DNA from: an uncultured Christensenella sp.
GTDB lineage: Bacteria > Bacillota > Clostridia > Christensenellales > Borkfalkiaceae
Reading direction: 5' to 3'
Assembly: GCA_910577375.1 (NCBI GenBank)
Contig: CAJTLT010000001.1
Location: 178,952 to 242,951 of the forward strand
DNA: 64,000 bases
The position numbers were made by a program, and so were the translations under genes. Positions 41,099-48,821 of this stretch are shown here, in pieces. Each line of letters begins with the position of its first letter. Position 1 is the first letter of the stretch. Below the pieces are notes generated by a model. It saw nothing but the letters and a program-made list of their open reading frames with translations, was not told the DNA's origin and did not search any database.

Positions 41099-41446
41099 CT
41101 ACAATTGTTTTAGTTTGCGTAATTTAATTTTGTTGAGATAACGTCTGTTCTTTTTTATCAGTGCTGTATCAAAAGGCTTTCCGTGTGCAGGATAAAGCGT
41201 TTTTATCTTTCTATTTTCGATTATATTGTCCCAGGTTTGTTTATAATCGTTTAAGTTTTCAACAAAAATAATGATTTTATGTTTGCTCGGAAAACCGTTC
41301 ATTACCGCGTCGCCGCAGAAAAAAGCGCCGTCGTCAAACAGTAATCCCATTTGGTCGCTTGTATGTCCTGGCAAAAAAATAATATCGGCATTTATACCTA
41401 AAAACCGCAATTCATCTGAATTGTCACAATTCCGTATTATTAACAA
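41099..41446 (-). pseudogene. Truncated metallo-beta-lactamase-fold hydrolase
   Basis: 115 residues covering only the C-terminal half of an MBL-fold hydrolase: LPGHTSDQMGLLFDDGAFFCGDAV and LYPAHGKPFD give the later metal ligands. The N-terminal half with HxHxDH is absent and there is no ATG at the break. The break lies about 250 bases from the element relic, so deletion during or after that insertion is likely. Confidence 0.7.
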
Positions 41447-41451
41447 ATGAT

Positions 41452-41685
41452 TTGTATTATCTCAAAGGTTTTAAGCAAGGAACATTATTTTCTAATTATT
41501 CGTTGCGACATAATCGAACAATACCGGCAAATCAAGTTTTAGATTTCTGTTTAAATAATAAATTAAAAAGTCAAACGTGTGCTGCGGGTTTTACAGAACT
41601 ATCATTCCTTAACGAATACAATATTTATTGGCAAGAATATAGTAAACATTTATACTATATGTTTTTAGACAAATCCACTTTATAA
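41452..41685 (+). pseudogene. Orphan open frame beside the element relic
   Basis: 77 codons without an ATG start or ribosome site. It reads like protein (Tyr- and Phe-rich, LNEYNIYWQEYSKHLYYMFL) but matches no family I know. Possibly the end of a gene cut off by the same event that truncated the MBL gene. Confidence 0.25.
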
Positions 41686-41690
41686 TTAAA

Positions 41691-41730
41691 TTACGGGGTG
41701 AACTGTTAGTATTACCAGTTCACCCCGTAA
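41691..41730 (+). other. Second nonanucleotide hairpin with a 15-bp stem
   Basis: Left arm TTACGGGGTGAACTG (41691-41705), loop TTAGTATTAC (41706-41715), right arm the exact complement (41716-41730). The loop holds TAGTATTAC (41707-41715). The stem sequence is unrelated to the other origins, and TGTAACAT follows at 41733-41740. Confidence 0.8.
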
Positions 41731-41753
41731 CGTGTAACATATTTACGGCAATA

Positions 41754-41821
41754 TGCGGGCGGCGACAGCCGCCCGCAGTGGCGTATAGTATTACCTACGC
41801 CACTATGTAACACTGTAACAC
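41754..41821 (+). other. Origin of the relic: GC hairpin, nonanucleotide hairpin, iterons
   Basis: GC hairpin TGCGGGCGGC/GCCGCCCGCA (41754-41777); stem AGTGGCGTA (41777-41785), loop TAGTATTACC (41786-41795), stem TACGCCACT (41796-41804); two TGTAACAC iterons (41806-41813, 41814-41821). Compared with the first element the loop and iterons are identical. The stem differs by loss of two base pairs next to the loop (AA on one side, TT on the other), a change that preserves pairing. Confidence 0.85.
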
Positions 41822-41905
41822 TTTTGGCGTAAAAAACGGAGAATATTGTAAATCTATGACGAAAAGTATTTATTTTGTTTTATGCCCATTAGGGTGGGTT
41901 CTCTT

Positions 41906-41955
41906 GGGTGGGAGATAGTAAAACGGCAACGAGCCTAAACTCATTGCCGTTTTAC
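41906..41955. terminator. Terminator of the relic
   Basis: Block GGGTGGGAGATAG (41906-41918) and a 16-bp stem with one A-C mismatch (GTAAAACGGCAACGAG with CTCATTGCCGTTTTAC). This matches the region between rep and the recombinase tail in the first element. Confidence 0.75.
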
Positions 41956-41957
41956 TT

Positions 41958-42032
41958 TTACCTTTTTGCGACAAAGCCCGCAACCCCGTTTACAAATACG
42001 TATCTAAGGTTCAATCTCTGTCTGTCTTGGTG
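41958..42032 (-). pseudogene. C-terminal tail of a second serine recombinase
   Basis: Starting at the tRNA 3' end in the frame CAC CAA GAC, 24 open codons end in TAA (41960-41958). They contain RLN and YVFVNGVAGFVAKR, aligning with RLN and YIFLNGIAGVVAKR in the first element's tail. TTGAACC lies 13 bases after the CCA in both. There is no start codon: it is the detached tail left by integration of a related element. Confidence 0.75.
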
Positions 42033-42110
42033 CGGACGAAGGGACTTGAACCCCCATGGTTGCCCACAGGAACCTGAAACCTGCGCGTCTGCCAATTTCG
42101 CCACGTCCGC
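42028..42110 (-). tRNA. tRNA-Leu, anticodon CAG; old integration target
   Basis: Acceptor GCGGACG/CGTCCGC, leucine D-arm, anticodon loop TTCAGGT (anticodon CAG, codon CUG) with a T-T mismatch closing the stem, variable arm and encoded CCA. The relic begins at its 3' end. Confidence 0.93.
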
Positions 42111-42254
42111 AAAAAAACAATAGAAGTATAATAAAAAAAATATCTTTTGTCAAGTCAAAAGTTGCAATATTAAACAGTAAAAAGGCAATAATCAAACAGT
42201 GTATTTGCCTATGTTACATAATAACTTAATATTATATTTATTAACAAATTTAGA

Positions 42255-42329
42255 GTTTTGCAAAAAATTGCTGTTGTACCGTTGCAAAACAAAATTTAAT
42301 TTGATAAACTTTTATCGATTAAAGATTAT
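42255..42329 (+). promoter_or_regulatory. adhE leader: inverted repeat and promoter
   Basis: Inverted repeat GTTTTGCAA (42255-42263) and TTGCAAAAC (42282-42290), 18 bases apart, then TTGATA (42301-42306), 17-bp spacer, GATTAT (42324-42329). The repeat sits just upstream of the -35, the place for an activator or redox regulator. A TTAACAA at 42241 resembles half of a Rex site, but no full site is seen. Confidence 0.45.
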
Positions 42330-42370
42330 CTAATTAAAACTGTAATTTACATATTTAAAAAGGAGCAAAT

Positions 42371-44980
42371 ATGGATTTCAAATTAAGTTATGGAATTTGT
42401 GACGGAGTAGAAAAGCTTGAAAGCGAAATCGCCCGCGTCCGCAAAGCACAGGAAAAGTACGCGACGTACACGCAAGAGCAAGTAGATAAAATTTTTCTTG
42501 CCTGCGCAACTGCGGCAAACAAAGCGAGGATTCCTCTTGCAAAGCTTGCTGTTGAAGAAACTGGTATGGGTGTTGCCGAGGATAAGGTTATTAAAAACCA
42601 TTATGCCGCGGAATATATTTACAACGCTTACAGAAATGTAAAAACATGCGGTATAATAGAAGAGGATAAAGCTTACGGCACTATAAAGATTGCAGAGCCT
42701 ATCGGTATAATCGGCGCTGTTATTCCCACAACTAATCCTACGTCAACTGCAATATTCAAAGCGCTTTTGTGTTTAAAAACGCGTAACGGCTGTATTTTCA
42801 GCCCGCACCCTCGTGCAAAAAATTCTACTATTGCGGCAGCAAAGGTTATATATGAGGCAGCCGTTGAGGCGGGTGCTCCCGAAGGTATTATAAGCTGGAT
42901 AGATGTTCCCAGCCTTGATATGACAAACCTTTTAATGAAGTCCGTTGATACCATTCTTGCAACGGGCGGTCCCGGTATGGTTAAAGCTGCATATTCGAGC
43001 GGTAAACCCGCAATCGGCGTAGGTGCGGGAAATACTCCTGCGGTTATTGATGAAAGCGCGGATATTCTCCTTGCGGTTAACTCTATAATTCATTCCAAAA
43101 CATTCGATAACGGTATGATTTGCGCAAGCGAACAGTCCGTAATCGTTGCGGATAAAATTTATAATAAAGTAAAAAAAGAGTTTGCCGACCGCGGTTGTTA
43201 CTTGCTTGAAGGCGAAGAGCTTGAAAAAGTAAGAAAAACCATAATAATAAACGGCTCGCTTAACGCGCGCATTGTTGGTCAGCCTGCTTATAAAATTGCC
43301 CAGCTTGCGGGTGTGAATGTTCCCCAAACAGCAAAAATTTTAATAGGCGAAGTGGAAAGCGTTGAACTTTCCGAAGAGTTTGCGCACGAAAAACTTTCTC
43401 CCGTACTTGCAATGTATAAAGCAAAGAACTTTACGGATGCGCTTGATAAAGCGGAAAAGCTTATTGCAGACGGCGGTTACGGTCATACTTCGTCGCTTTA
43501 TATTAATACTGTTTCCGGTACGGAAAAAATCAGAGAATTCGGCGAAAGAATGAAAACCTGCCGTATTCTTGTGAATACGCCTTCGTCACACGGCGGTATC
43601 GGTGATTTATATAACTTCAAACTTGCGCCGTCATTGACGCTCGGTTGCGGCAGCTGGGGCGGTAACTCCGTTTCGGAGAACGTAGGAGTAAAACACCTTT
43701 TGAATATTAAAACCGTTGCGGAAAGGAGAGAGAATATGCTTTGGTTCAGAGCGCCCCAGAAAGTATACACAAAGAGAGGATGTCTGCCCGTTGCTCTTGA
43801 CGAGCTTAAAAACGTTATGGGCAAGAAAAAGGCTTTCGTTGTTACGGATAGCTTCCTATATCAGAACGGATTTACTAAGTGCATAACGGATAAACTTGAC
43901 CAGATGGGAATTGACCACAATATTTTCTTTGACGTTGCACCCGACCCCACGCTTGCGTGTGCAATAGAAGGCGCTAAGCAGATGGCAGCGTTCAAACCCG
44001 ATACGATTATCGCGCTTGGCGGCGGCAGTGCAATGGACGCGGCAAAGATTATGTGGGTTATGTATGAACATCCCGAAGTTGATTTCCTTGATATGGCAAT
44101 GCGTTTCGTGGATATCAGAAAGAGAATATACACATTCCCCAAAATGGGAGAAAAAGCTTACTTTATCGCTATTCCCACTTCGGCGGGAACCGGTTCAGAG
44201 GTAACGCCTTTTGCGGTAATCACAGACGAAAAGACTGGAGTTAAATATCCTTTAGCCGATTATGAACTTCTTCCCCATATGGCTATTATAGATACCGATT
44301 TGCATATGTCTGCGCCTAAGGGTTTGACTGCGGCTTCTGGTATCGACGCTGTTACTCACGCGCTTGAAGCTTACGCTTCCGTAATGGCTACAGATTATAC
44401 CGACGGACTTGCTTTGCAGGCTTTGAAAGTAATATTTGAATATTTGCCCGCAGCTTATGAAAACGGACAAACAGACGTTGTTGCAAGGGAAAAAATGGCT
44501 AACGCCGCAACCATGGCTGGTATGGCTTTTGCAAACGCTTTCCTCGGCGTATGCCACTCTATGGCGCATAAACTCGGTGCGTTCCATCATTTACCCCACG
44601 GCGTTGCAAACGCGCTTATGATTGACGAAGTTATTAAATTCAACTCTGCGGAAGTTCCCGCAAAAATGGGAACGTTCAGTCAATATGCATACCCTAAAAC
44701 TTTGAGAAGATATGCCGAGGTTGCCGAAGTTTTAAGTTTGGGCGGTAAAACTGATGCGGAGAAGGTTTCAAATTTAATAAAGGCAATAGATAAATTAAAG
44801 GCGCAGGTCGGCATTAAAAAGACGATTAAGGATTACGGTATAGACGAAAAGAACTTCCTTGACCGCCTTGACGAAATGGTAGAACAAGCGTTCGACGACC
44901 AGTGTACGGGGGCAAACCCCAGATATCCGCTGTTTGAAGAAATCAAGCAGATGTATCTTAACGCTTACTACGGAAAATAA
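42371..44980 (+). CDS. adhE: Bifunctional acetaldehyde-CoA/alcohol dehydrogenase
   Basis: 869 residues reducing acetyl-CoA to ethanol with two NADH, in spirosome filaments. The N-terminal aldehyde dehydrogenase has the catalytic Cys in GMICASEQS. The C-terminal iron alcohol dehydrogenase has GGGSAMDAAK, PTSAGTGSEVTPF and metal His residues in HSMAHKLGAFHHLPHG. It indicates a fermenting anaerobe. Ribosome site AAGGAG. The kinase gene follows after 10 bases. Confidence 0.97.
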   Translation: MDFKLSYGICDGVEKLESEIARVRKAQEKYATYTQEQVDKIFLACATAANKARIPLAKLAVEETGMGVAEDKVIKNHYAAEYIYNAYRNVKTCGIIEEDKAYGTIKIAEPIGIIGAVIPTTNPTSTAIFKALLCLKTRNGCIFSPHPRAKNSTIAAAKVIYEAAVEAGAPEGIISWIDVPSLDMTNLLMKSVDTILATGGPGMVKAAYSSGKPAIGVGAGNTPAVIDESADILLAVNSIIHSKTFDNGMICASEQSVIVADKIYNKVKKEFADRGCYLLEGEELEKVRKTIIINGSLNARIVGQPAYKIAQLAGVNVPQTAKILIGEVESVELSEEFAHEKLSPVLAMYKAKNFTDALDKAEKLIADGGYGHTSSLYINTVSGTEKIREFGERMKTCRILVNTPSSHGGIGDLYNFKLAPSLTLGCGSWGGNSVSENVGVKHLLNIKTVAERRENMLWFRAPQKVYTKRGCLPVALDELKNVMGKKKAFVVTDSFLYQNGFTKCITDKLDQMGIDHNIFFDVAPDPTLACAIEGAKQMAAFKPDTIIALGGGSAMDAAKIMWVMYEHPEVDFLDMAMRFVDIRKRIYTFPKMGEKAYFIAIPTSAGTGSEVTPFAVITDEKTGVKYPLADYELLPHMAIIDTDLHMSAPKGLTAASGIDAVTHALEAYASVMATDYTDGLALQALKVIFEYLPAAYENGQTDVVAREKMANAATMAGMAFANAFLGVCHSMAHKLGAFHHLPHGVANALMIDEVIKFNSAEVPAKMGTFSQYAYPKTLRRYAEVAEVLSLGGKTDAEKVSNLIKAIDKLKAQVGIKKTIKDYGIDEKNFLDRLDEMVEQAFDDQCTGANPRYPLFEEIKQMYLNAYYGK

Positions 44981-44990
44981 GGAGGAAAAT

Positions 44991-45743
44991 ATGAATAACA
45001 ATGCAAAATTAATCTTTTCAAGAGAAGATAAAAAGATTTACAGGCAAGAAGGGAAGCTCATTAAAGTATTTGAGGAAAATTATTCCAAAGCGAATATTTT
45101 AAATGAAGCGTTAAACCATGCAAAGGTAGAAGAAACTAATCTGAACGTTCCCAAACTTCAGGCGGTTCAGGTTGTAGATGGTAAATGGGCGATTGTTCTT
45201 GATTATATTGAGGGCAATACTCTTCAATCGCTTATGGACGCTCATCCGGAAAAAGAAGACGAATATTTGAATCTTTTCGTTGATTTGCAAATGACAGTGC
45301 TTTCGCAAAAAGCGCCTATGCTCAATAATCTTACAGATAAAATGCAGGCGAAAATTTCCGCTACAGAGCTTGACGCAACTACGCGTTATGATTTGCATAC
45401 GCGTCTTGATTCTATGCATAAGCATAACCGTCTTTGCCACGGAGATTTCAACCCCACAAACATAATTATTACAAAAGACGGTACACCTTATATTATCGAC
45501 TGGTCGCACGCAACGCAGGGTAATTCTTCTGCGGACGTTGCAAGAAGTTATTTATTGTTCTATCTTGCAGGCAAGAGAGAGCTTGGCGATAGGTATTTGA
45601 AACTTTATTGCAAAAAGAGCGATACGGCAATTCAATATGTTCAGCGCTGGATTCCGATTGTTGCGGCTTCTCGCCTTGTAAAAGCTCCTGCAAACGAGGT
45701 TGAGTTCCTTCGCCGGTGGATAGACGTTGTAGATTACGAATAA
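44991..45743 (+). CDS. Aminoglycoside-phosphotransferase-fold small-molecule kinase
   Basis: About 250 residues with a protein-kinase-like APH fold: catalytic loop CHGDFNPTNIII, metal loop IIDWSHATQGNSSADVARSYLL, hinge VLDYIEGNTL. ATG 44991 follows GGAGGA. Chromosomal members in Clostridia are not resistance genes as a rule; the substrate (choline-, fructosamine- or sugar-like) is unknown. Co-transcribed with adhE by spacing. Confidence 0.8.
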   Translation: MNNNAKLIFSREDKKIYRQEGKLIKVFEENYSKANILNEALNHAKVEETNLNVPKLQAVQVVDGKWAIVLDYIEGNTLQSLMDAHPEKEDEYLNLFVDLQMTVLSQKAPMLNNLTDKMQAKISATELDATTRYDLHTRLDSMHKHNRLCHGDFNPTNIIITKDGTPYIIDWSHATQGNSSADVARSYLLFYLAGKRELGDRYLKLYCKKSDTAIQYVQRWIPIVAASRLVKAPANEVEFLRRWIDVVDYE

Positions 45744-45747
45744 TTTT

Positions 45748-45778
45748 AAAAAGGCTTGCTTAAGGCAAGCCTTTTTTT
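45748..45778 (+). terminator. Terminator after the kinase gene
   Basis: A 12-bp stem AAAAAGGCTTGC/GCAAGCCTTTTT with a five-base loop and T-run. Confidence 0.85.
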
Positions 45779-45780
45779 CT

Positions 45781-45808
45781 TTGCAAAAGAAAAAATATAT
45801 TGTATAAT
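45781..45808 (+). promoter_or_regulatory. nfnA promoter, leaderless arrangement
   Basis: TTGCAA (45781-45786), 16-bp spacer, perfect TATAAT (45803-45808), six bases to the ATG at 45815, where transcription would start. No Shine-Dalgarno. Confidence 0.6.
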
Positions 45809-45814
45809 TTTCTT

Positions 45815-46912
45815 ATGAACGATTTATTGTGTTTTGCTGCGGTTGAATTTGATAAAGACCCCAACGTAAAGGGGCAGACATATTGGTATCTTTGTTCGTT
45901 TGCCGATATAAAAGAGGGCGCAAGCGTTGTGGCTCCGCTCGGCAGACATAACGGCGAACAGGTAGGTATTGTACGGAAAATAGAGTTTGCCGATGAGTTT
46001 TCCGCTCCTTATCCCTTAGCTTATATAAAGAAGATAAAAAGAGTCCTCGGCGAAAATTCCGAAAACGCGCCGTATCGTATTGTCAAAAAACGCATTTTAA
46101 ATCCTACGGTTACATTAATGGATATTTATGCTCCTTTAGTGGCAAAAAAGGCGGAAGCGGGGCAGTTCATAATTTTGCGGGTTGGCAATGACGGTGAGAG
46201 GATTCCTTTAACCGTGGCGGGATGCAACCGTAGTGCGGGAACAGTGAGAATAATATTTCAGATTGTCGGCGGAACTACTATGCGTTTAAATTCATTGAAC
46301 GTTGGCGATTGCCTTTCCGATTTTGTCGGACCTTTGGGTTGTGCGACACGCACGGAAGGGCTGAAAAAGGTTTGTATAGTCGGCGGCGGAGTTGGATGCG
46401 CTATTGTTTTGCCGATAGCTGAAAAATTGCATAAACTCGGTTGCGAGGTACATACGATAGTTGGTTTCCGTAACAAAGATTTATTGATATTGGAAGAAGA
46501 ATTTGCCGCTTGCTCCGATAAACTTACTATTATGACTGATGATGGCAGTTACGGCAGGCAAGGGGTTGTTACCGCCCCTTTAAAAGAGGCGATTGAACAT
46601 GGAGAAAATTATGACGAAGTTATAGCAATTGGTCCGCTTATTATGATGAAATTCGTAGTTGCAACAACCAAACCATACGGTGTAAAAACCACGGTATCAA
46701 TGAATCCGATAATGATTGACGGTACGGGAATGTGCGGCGGCTGTAGGCTTACGGTCGGCGGAAAGATAAAATTTGCCTGTGTTGACGGACCTGATTTTGA
46801 CGGTTTTGAAGTGGATTTTGACGAGGCTATGGCGCGTTCGGATATGTATGCGGAATTTGAAAAACATTCTAGAGATGAAAACTGTAATCTTTTCAAAAAG
46901 GAGGTAAAATAA
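45815..46912 (+). CDS. nfnA: NADH-dependent ferredoxin:NADP oxidoreductase subunit A with an extra N-terminal domain
   Basis: 365 residues. From about residue 86 it is a standard NfnA/dihydroorotate-dehydrogenase electron-transfer type subunit: YRIVKKRILNPTVTLMDIYAP, FAD-binding RIPLTVAG, NAD-binding VCIVGGGVGCA, and a 2Fe-2S site with GMCGGCR and FACVDGPDF. The first 85 residues are additional and resemble the PriA 3'-DNA-binding beta domain (YWYLCSFADIKEGASVVAPLGR...QVGIVRKI). The family bifurcates electrons between ferredoxin, NADH and NADPH. It overlaps nfnB. Confidence 0.85.
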   Translation: MNDLLCFAAVEFDKDPNVKGQTYWYLCSFADIKEGASVVAPLGRHNGEQVGIVRKIEFADEFSAPYPLAYIKKIKRVLGENSENAPYRIVKKRILNPTVTLMDIYAPLVAKKAEAGQFIILRVGNDGERIPLTVAGCNRSAGTVRIIFQIVGGTTMRLNSLNVGDCLSDFVGPLGCATRTEGLKKVCIVGGGVGCAIVLPIAEKLHKLGCEVHTIVGFRNKDLLILEEEFAACSDKLTIMTDDGSYGRQGVVTAPLKEAIEHGENYDEVIAIGPLIMMKFVVATTKPYGVKTTVSMNPIMIDGTGMCGGCRLTVGGKIKFACVDGPDFDGFEVDFDEAMARSDMYAEFEKHSRDENCNLFKKEVK

Positions 46913-48327
46913 TGGCTATTTTACCTAAAAAACACGATATGCCCGTTCAAAATGCGGAAATTCGCTCTAAAAATTTTGAAGAGGTAGCTCTCGGTTATTC
47001 TGCGGAAATTGCGGTTACGGAAGCAAGCCGTTGTTTGAATTGTAAAAACAGTCCTTGTGTGGAAGGTTGTCCCGTAAACGTTGCAATTCCCGATTTTATA
47101 TCAAAAATCAAGCAGAAAGATTTTGAGGCGGCTTACAATATTATTTCACAAAGCTCGTCTTTGCCTGCCGTATGCGGGAGAGTTTGTCCGCAAGAAACGC
47201 AATGTGAAAGCAAATGTACGCTGGGTATAAAGTTTGAGCCTGTTGGGATAGGAAGGCTTGAACGTTTCGTTGCAGATTATCATAATACTAATTTCAAGGG
47301 TGAGCCGGACTTACCTATAACAAATGGACACAGAGTTGCTGTCGTCGGTTCCGGACCGTCCGGATTGGCGTGTGCAGGTGATTTGGCTAAAAAAGGTTAT
47401 AAGGTAACGGTTTTCGAAGCTTTGCATCTTGCCGGCGGAGTGCTTGTTTATGGTATTCCTGAATTTCGTTTGCCAAAAGAAATTGTAAATAAAGAAGTAG
47501 AAACGTTGAAAAAATACGGTGTGGAAATTCAAACCAACATTGTAATAGGTAAAACAATTAACGTTGACGAATTATTGGAAGATGGGTTTGAGGCTGTTTT
47601 TATCGGTTCGGGTGCAGGCTTGCCGAGATTTATGGGAATAAAGGGCGAAAGCTTAAAAGGCGTTTATTCCGCTAACGAATTTTTAACGCGTGCCAACCTG
47701 ATGAAAGCGTATAAATCAAATTCGCAAACGCCTGTAATGCACGCGAAAAATGTTGCTGTTATCGGCGGCGGTAACGTTGCTATGGATGCCGCAAGAACGG
47801 CTCTAAGACTTGGGGCGGAAAACGTTTACATAATTTATCGTCGTTCTATGGAAGAACTTCCCGCGCGCAAAGAAGAAGTTGAACACGCTATGGAAGAGGG
47901 CGTTAAATTTGAAATTTTGCGCAATCCGGTTGAAATTATCGGATATAAAAATTCGGAAGATAAACATGACCCTAAAAACGGTTTTGTTTCCGGTCTTAAG
48001 GTTATTGAGTGCAAGCTTGGAGACCCAGACGAAAGGGGCAGACGGAAACCGATAGAAATCGCAGGCAGTGAATATATTATTGATATCAATTGTGTTATTA
48101 TGTCAATCGGAACAAGTCCGAATCCTTTGATAAAAAATACTACTTGCGGGCTTGAAGTAAACCGTAACGGAGGAATTATCGTTGAAGAACAAACGGGCAA
48201 AACCTCTAAAAAAGGGGTTTTTGCCGGCGGTGATGCCGTAACGGGCGCGGCTACCGTTATACTTGCTATGGGAGCGGGTAAAACCGCGGCTAAGGCTATA
48301 GACGAATATATTAAAGCAAAGGTATAA
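46912..48327 (+). CDS. nfnB: NADH-dependent ferredoxin:NADP oxidoreductase subunit B / GltD-like
   Basis: 471 residues. The N-terminal double 4Fe-4S region (CLNCKNSPCVEGCPV and CGRVCPQETQCESKC) is followed by FAD (VAVVGSGPSGLACAGDLAKKGY) and NADPH (VAVIGGGNVAMDAARTALRLGA) Rossmann folds, as in GltD/NfnB. ATG overlaps the nfnA stop (TAATG) after AAGGAGG. With nfnA it forms the bifurcating transhydrogenase; with a glutamate synthase large subunit absent, the Nfn reading is preferred. Confidence 0.92.
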   Translation: MAILPKKHDMPVQNAEIRSKNFEEVALGYSAEIAVTEASRCLNCKNSPCVEGCPVNVAIPDFISKIKQKDFEAAYNIISQSSSLPAVCGRVCPQETQCESKCTLGIKFEPVGIGRLERFVADYHNTNFKGEPDLPITNGHRVAVVGSGPSGLACAGDLAKKGYKVTVFEALHLAGGVLVYGIPEFRLPKEIVNKEVETLKKYGVEIQTNIVIGKTINVDELLEDGFEAVFIGSGAGLPRFMGIKGESLKGVYSANEFLTRANLMKAYKSNSQTPVMHAKNVAVIGGGNVAMDAARTALRLGAENVYIIYRRSMEELPARKEEVEHAMEEGVKFEILRNPVEIIGYKNSEDKHDPKNGFVSGLKVIECKLGDPDERGRRKPIEIAGSEYIIDINCVIMSIGTSPNPLIKNTTCGLEVNRNGGIIVEEQTGKTSKKGVFAGGDAVTGAATVILAMGAGKTAAKAIDEYIKAKV

Positions 48328-48357
48328 AAAAGGAGAAAAGGCAAAAACTGCCTTTAT

Positions 48358-48768
48358 ATGGTTATTATGGAAATTCAGAATGTTTTTACCGAAGCTGAAG
48401 AAATCAACGTTTATAACGAAGGCGTGAAAGTAACGTATTCTTCGGAAAATGACAATTACAAAAAAATTCTTGAATGCTGGAATAATACTATTGAGAATTC
48501 ATATCAGATGCCTGCGTTCGGCGTAAGTATAAATAATTATACTGTTGAAGAAATGAAACACGGGCTTTGGGTTGAATTTTGTTTCGGAAAACAAATCGAA
48601 CGTTCGCAAATGCCGTTTGAGAAATTACTTGTAAACGTAAATAAAAATTATTACGGGTTTAACGTTATCCGTTATACTTCGCAACGAGGTTATGACGGGA
48701 GATGTTATTATTTGGATCTGAACGGTAACAATATGGATAATTTTTATGATTTTTTGAGTAAATTATAA
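48358..48768 (+). CDS. Hypothetical protein
   Basis: 136 residues (or 133 from ATG 48367), acidic, mixed alpha/beta, no membrane segment and no motif I recognise. AAGGAG lies 20 bases upstream, but a small hairpin AAGGCA-AAAAC-TGCCTT between it and the ATG would bring the two together. It may also be a weak terminator for nfnB. Confidence 0.6.
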   Translation: MVIMEIQNVFTEAEEINVYNEGVKVTYSSENDNYKKILECWNNTIENSYQMPAFGVSINNYTVEEMKHGLWVEFCFGKQIERSQMPFEKLLVNVNKNYYGFNVIRYTSQRGYDGRCYYLDLNGNNMDNFYDFLSKL

Positions 48769-48821
48769 AATTTATGTAGTACTGTGTTACACATAATTGA
48801 AAAAAATAAAGGAGTTTACAA

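Larger units (their letters stand above)
41691..42032. mobile_element. Relic of a second CRESS-type element at tRNA-Leu(CAG)
   Basis: In inverse orientation to the first element it keeps, from the tRNA outward: a recombinase C-terminal tail, the same terminator, the GGGTGGGAGATAG block, tandem iterons, the origin hairpin and the GC hairpin. The rep gene, which should lie between the terminator and the iterons, is reduced to about 80 unrelated bases. No other element gene remains. Same arrangement relative to the tRNA 3' end as at tRNA-Ser. Confidence 0.82.

Noticed and set aside
41908..42123. Plus-strand reading frame across tRNA-Leu(CAG)
   Set aside because: It runs through a tRNA, a terminator and the recombinase tail on the other strand, and has no ribosome site.
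42241..42247. Rex operator before adhE
   Set aside because: Only the half-site TTAACAA is present; the opposite half does not match.
44991..45743. Aminoglycoside resistance gene
   Set aside because: It shares the APH fold, but it sits in an adhE operon and has no resistance-type context; a metabolic kinase is more likely.
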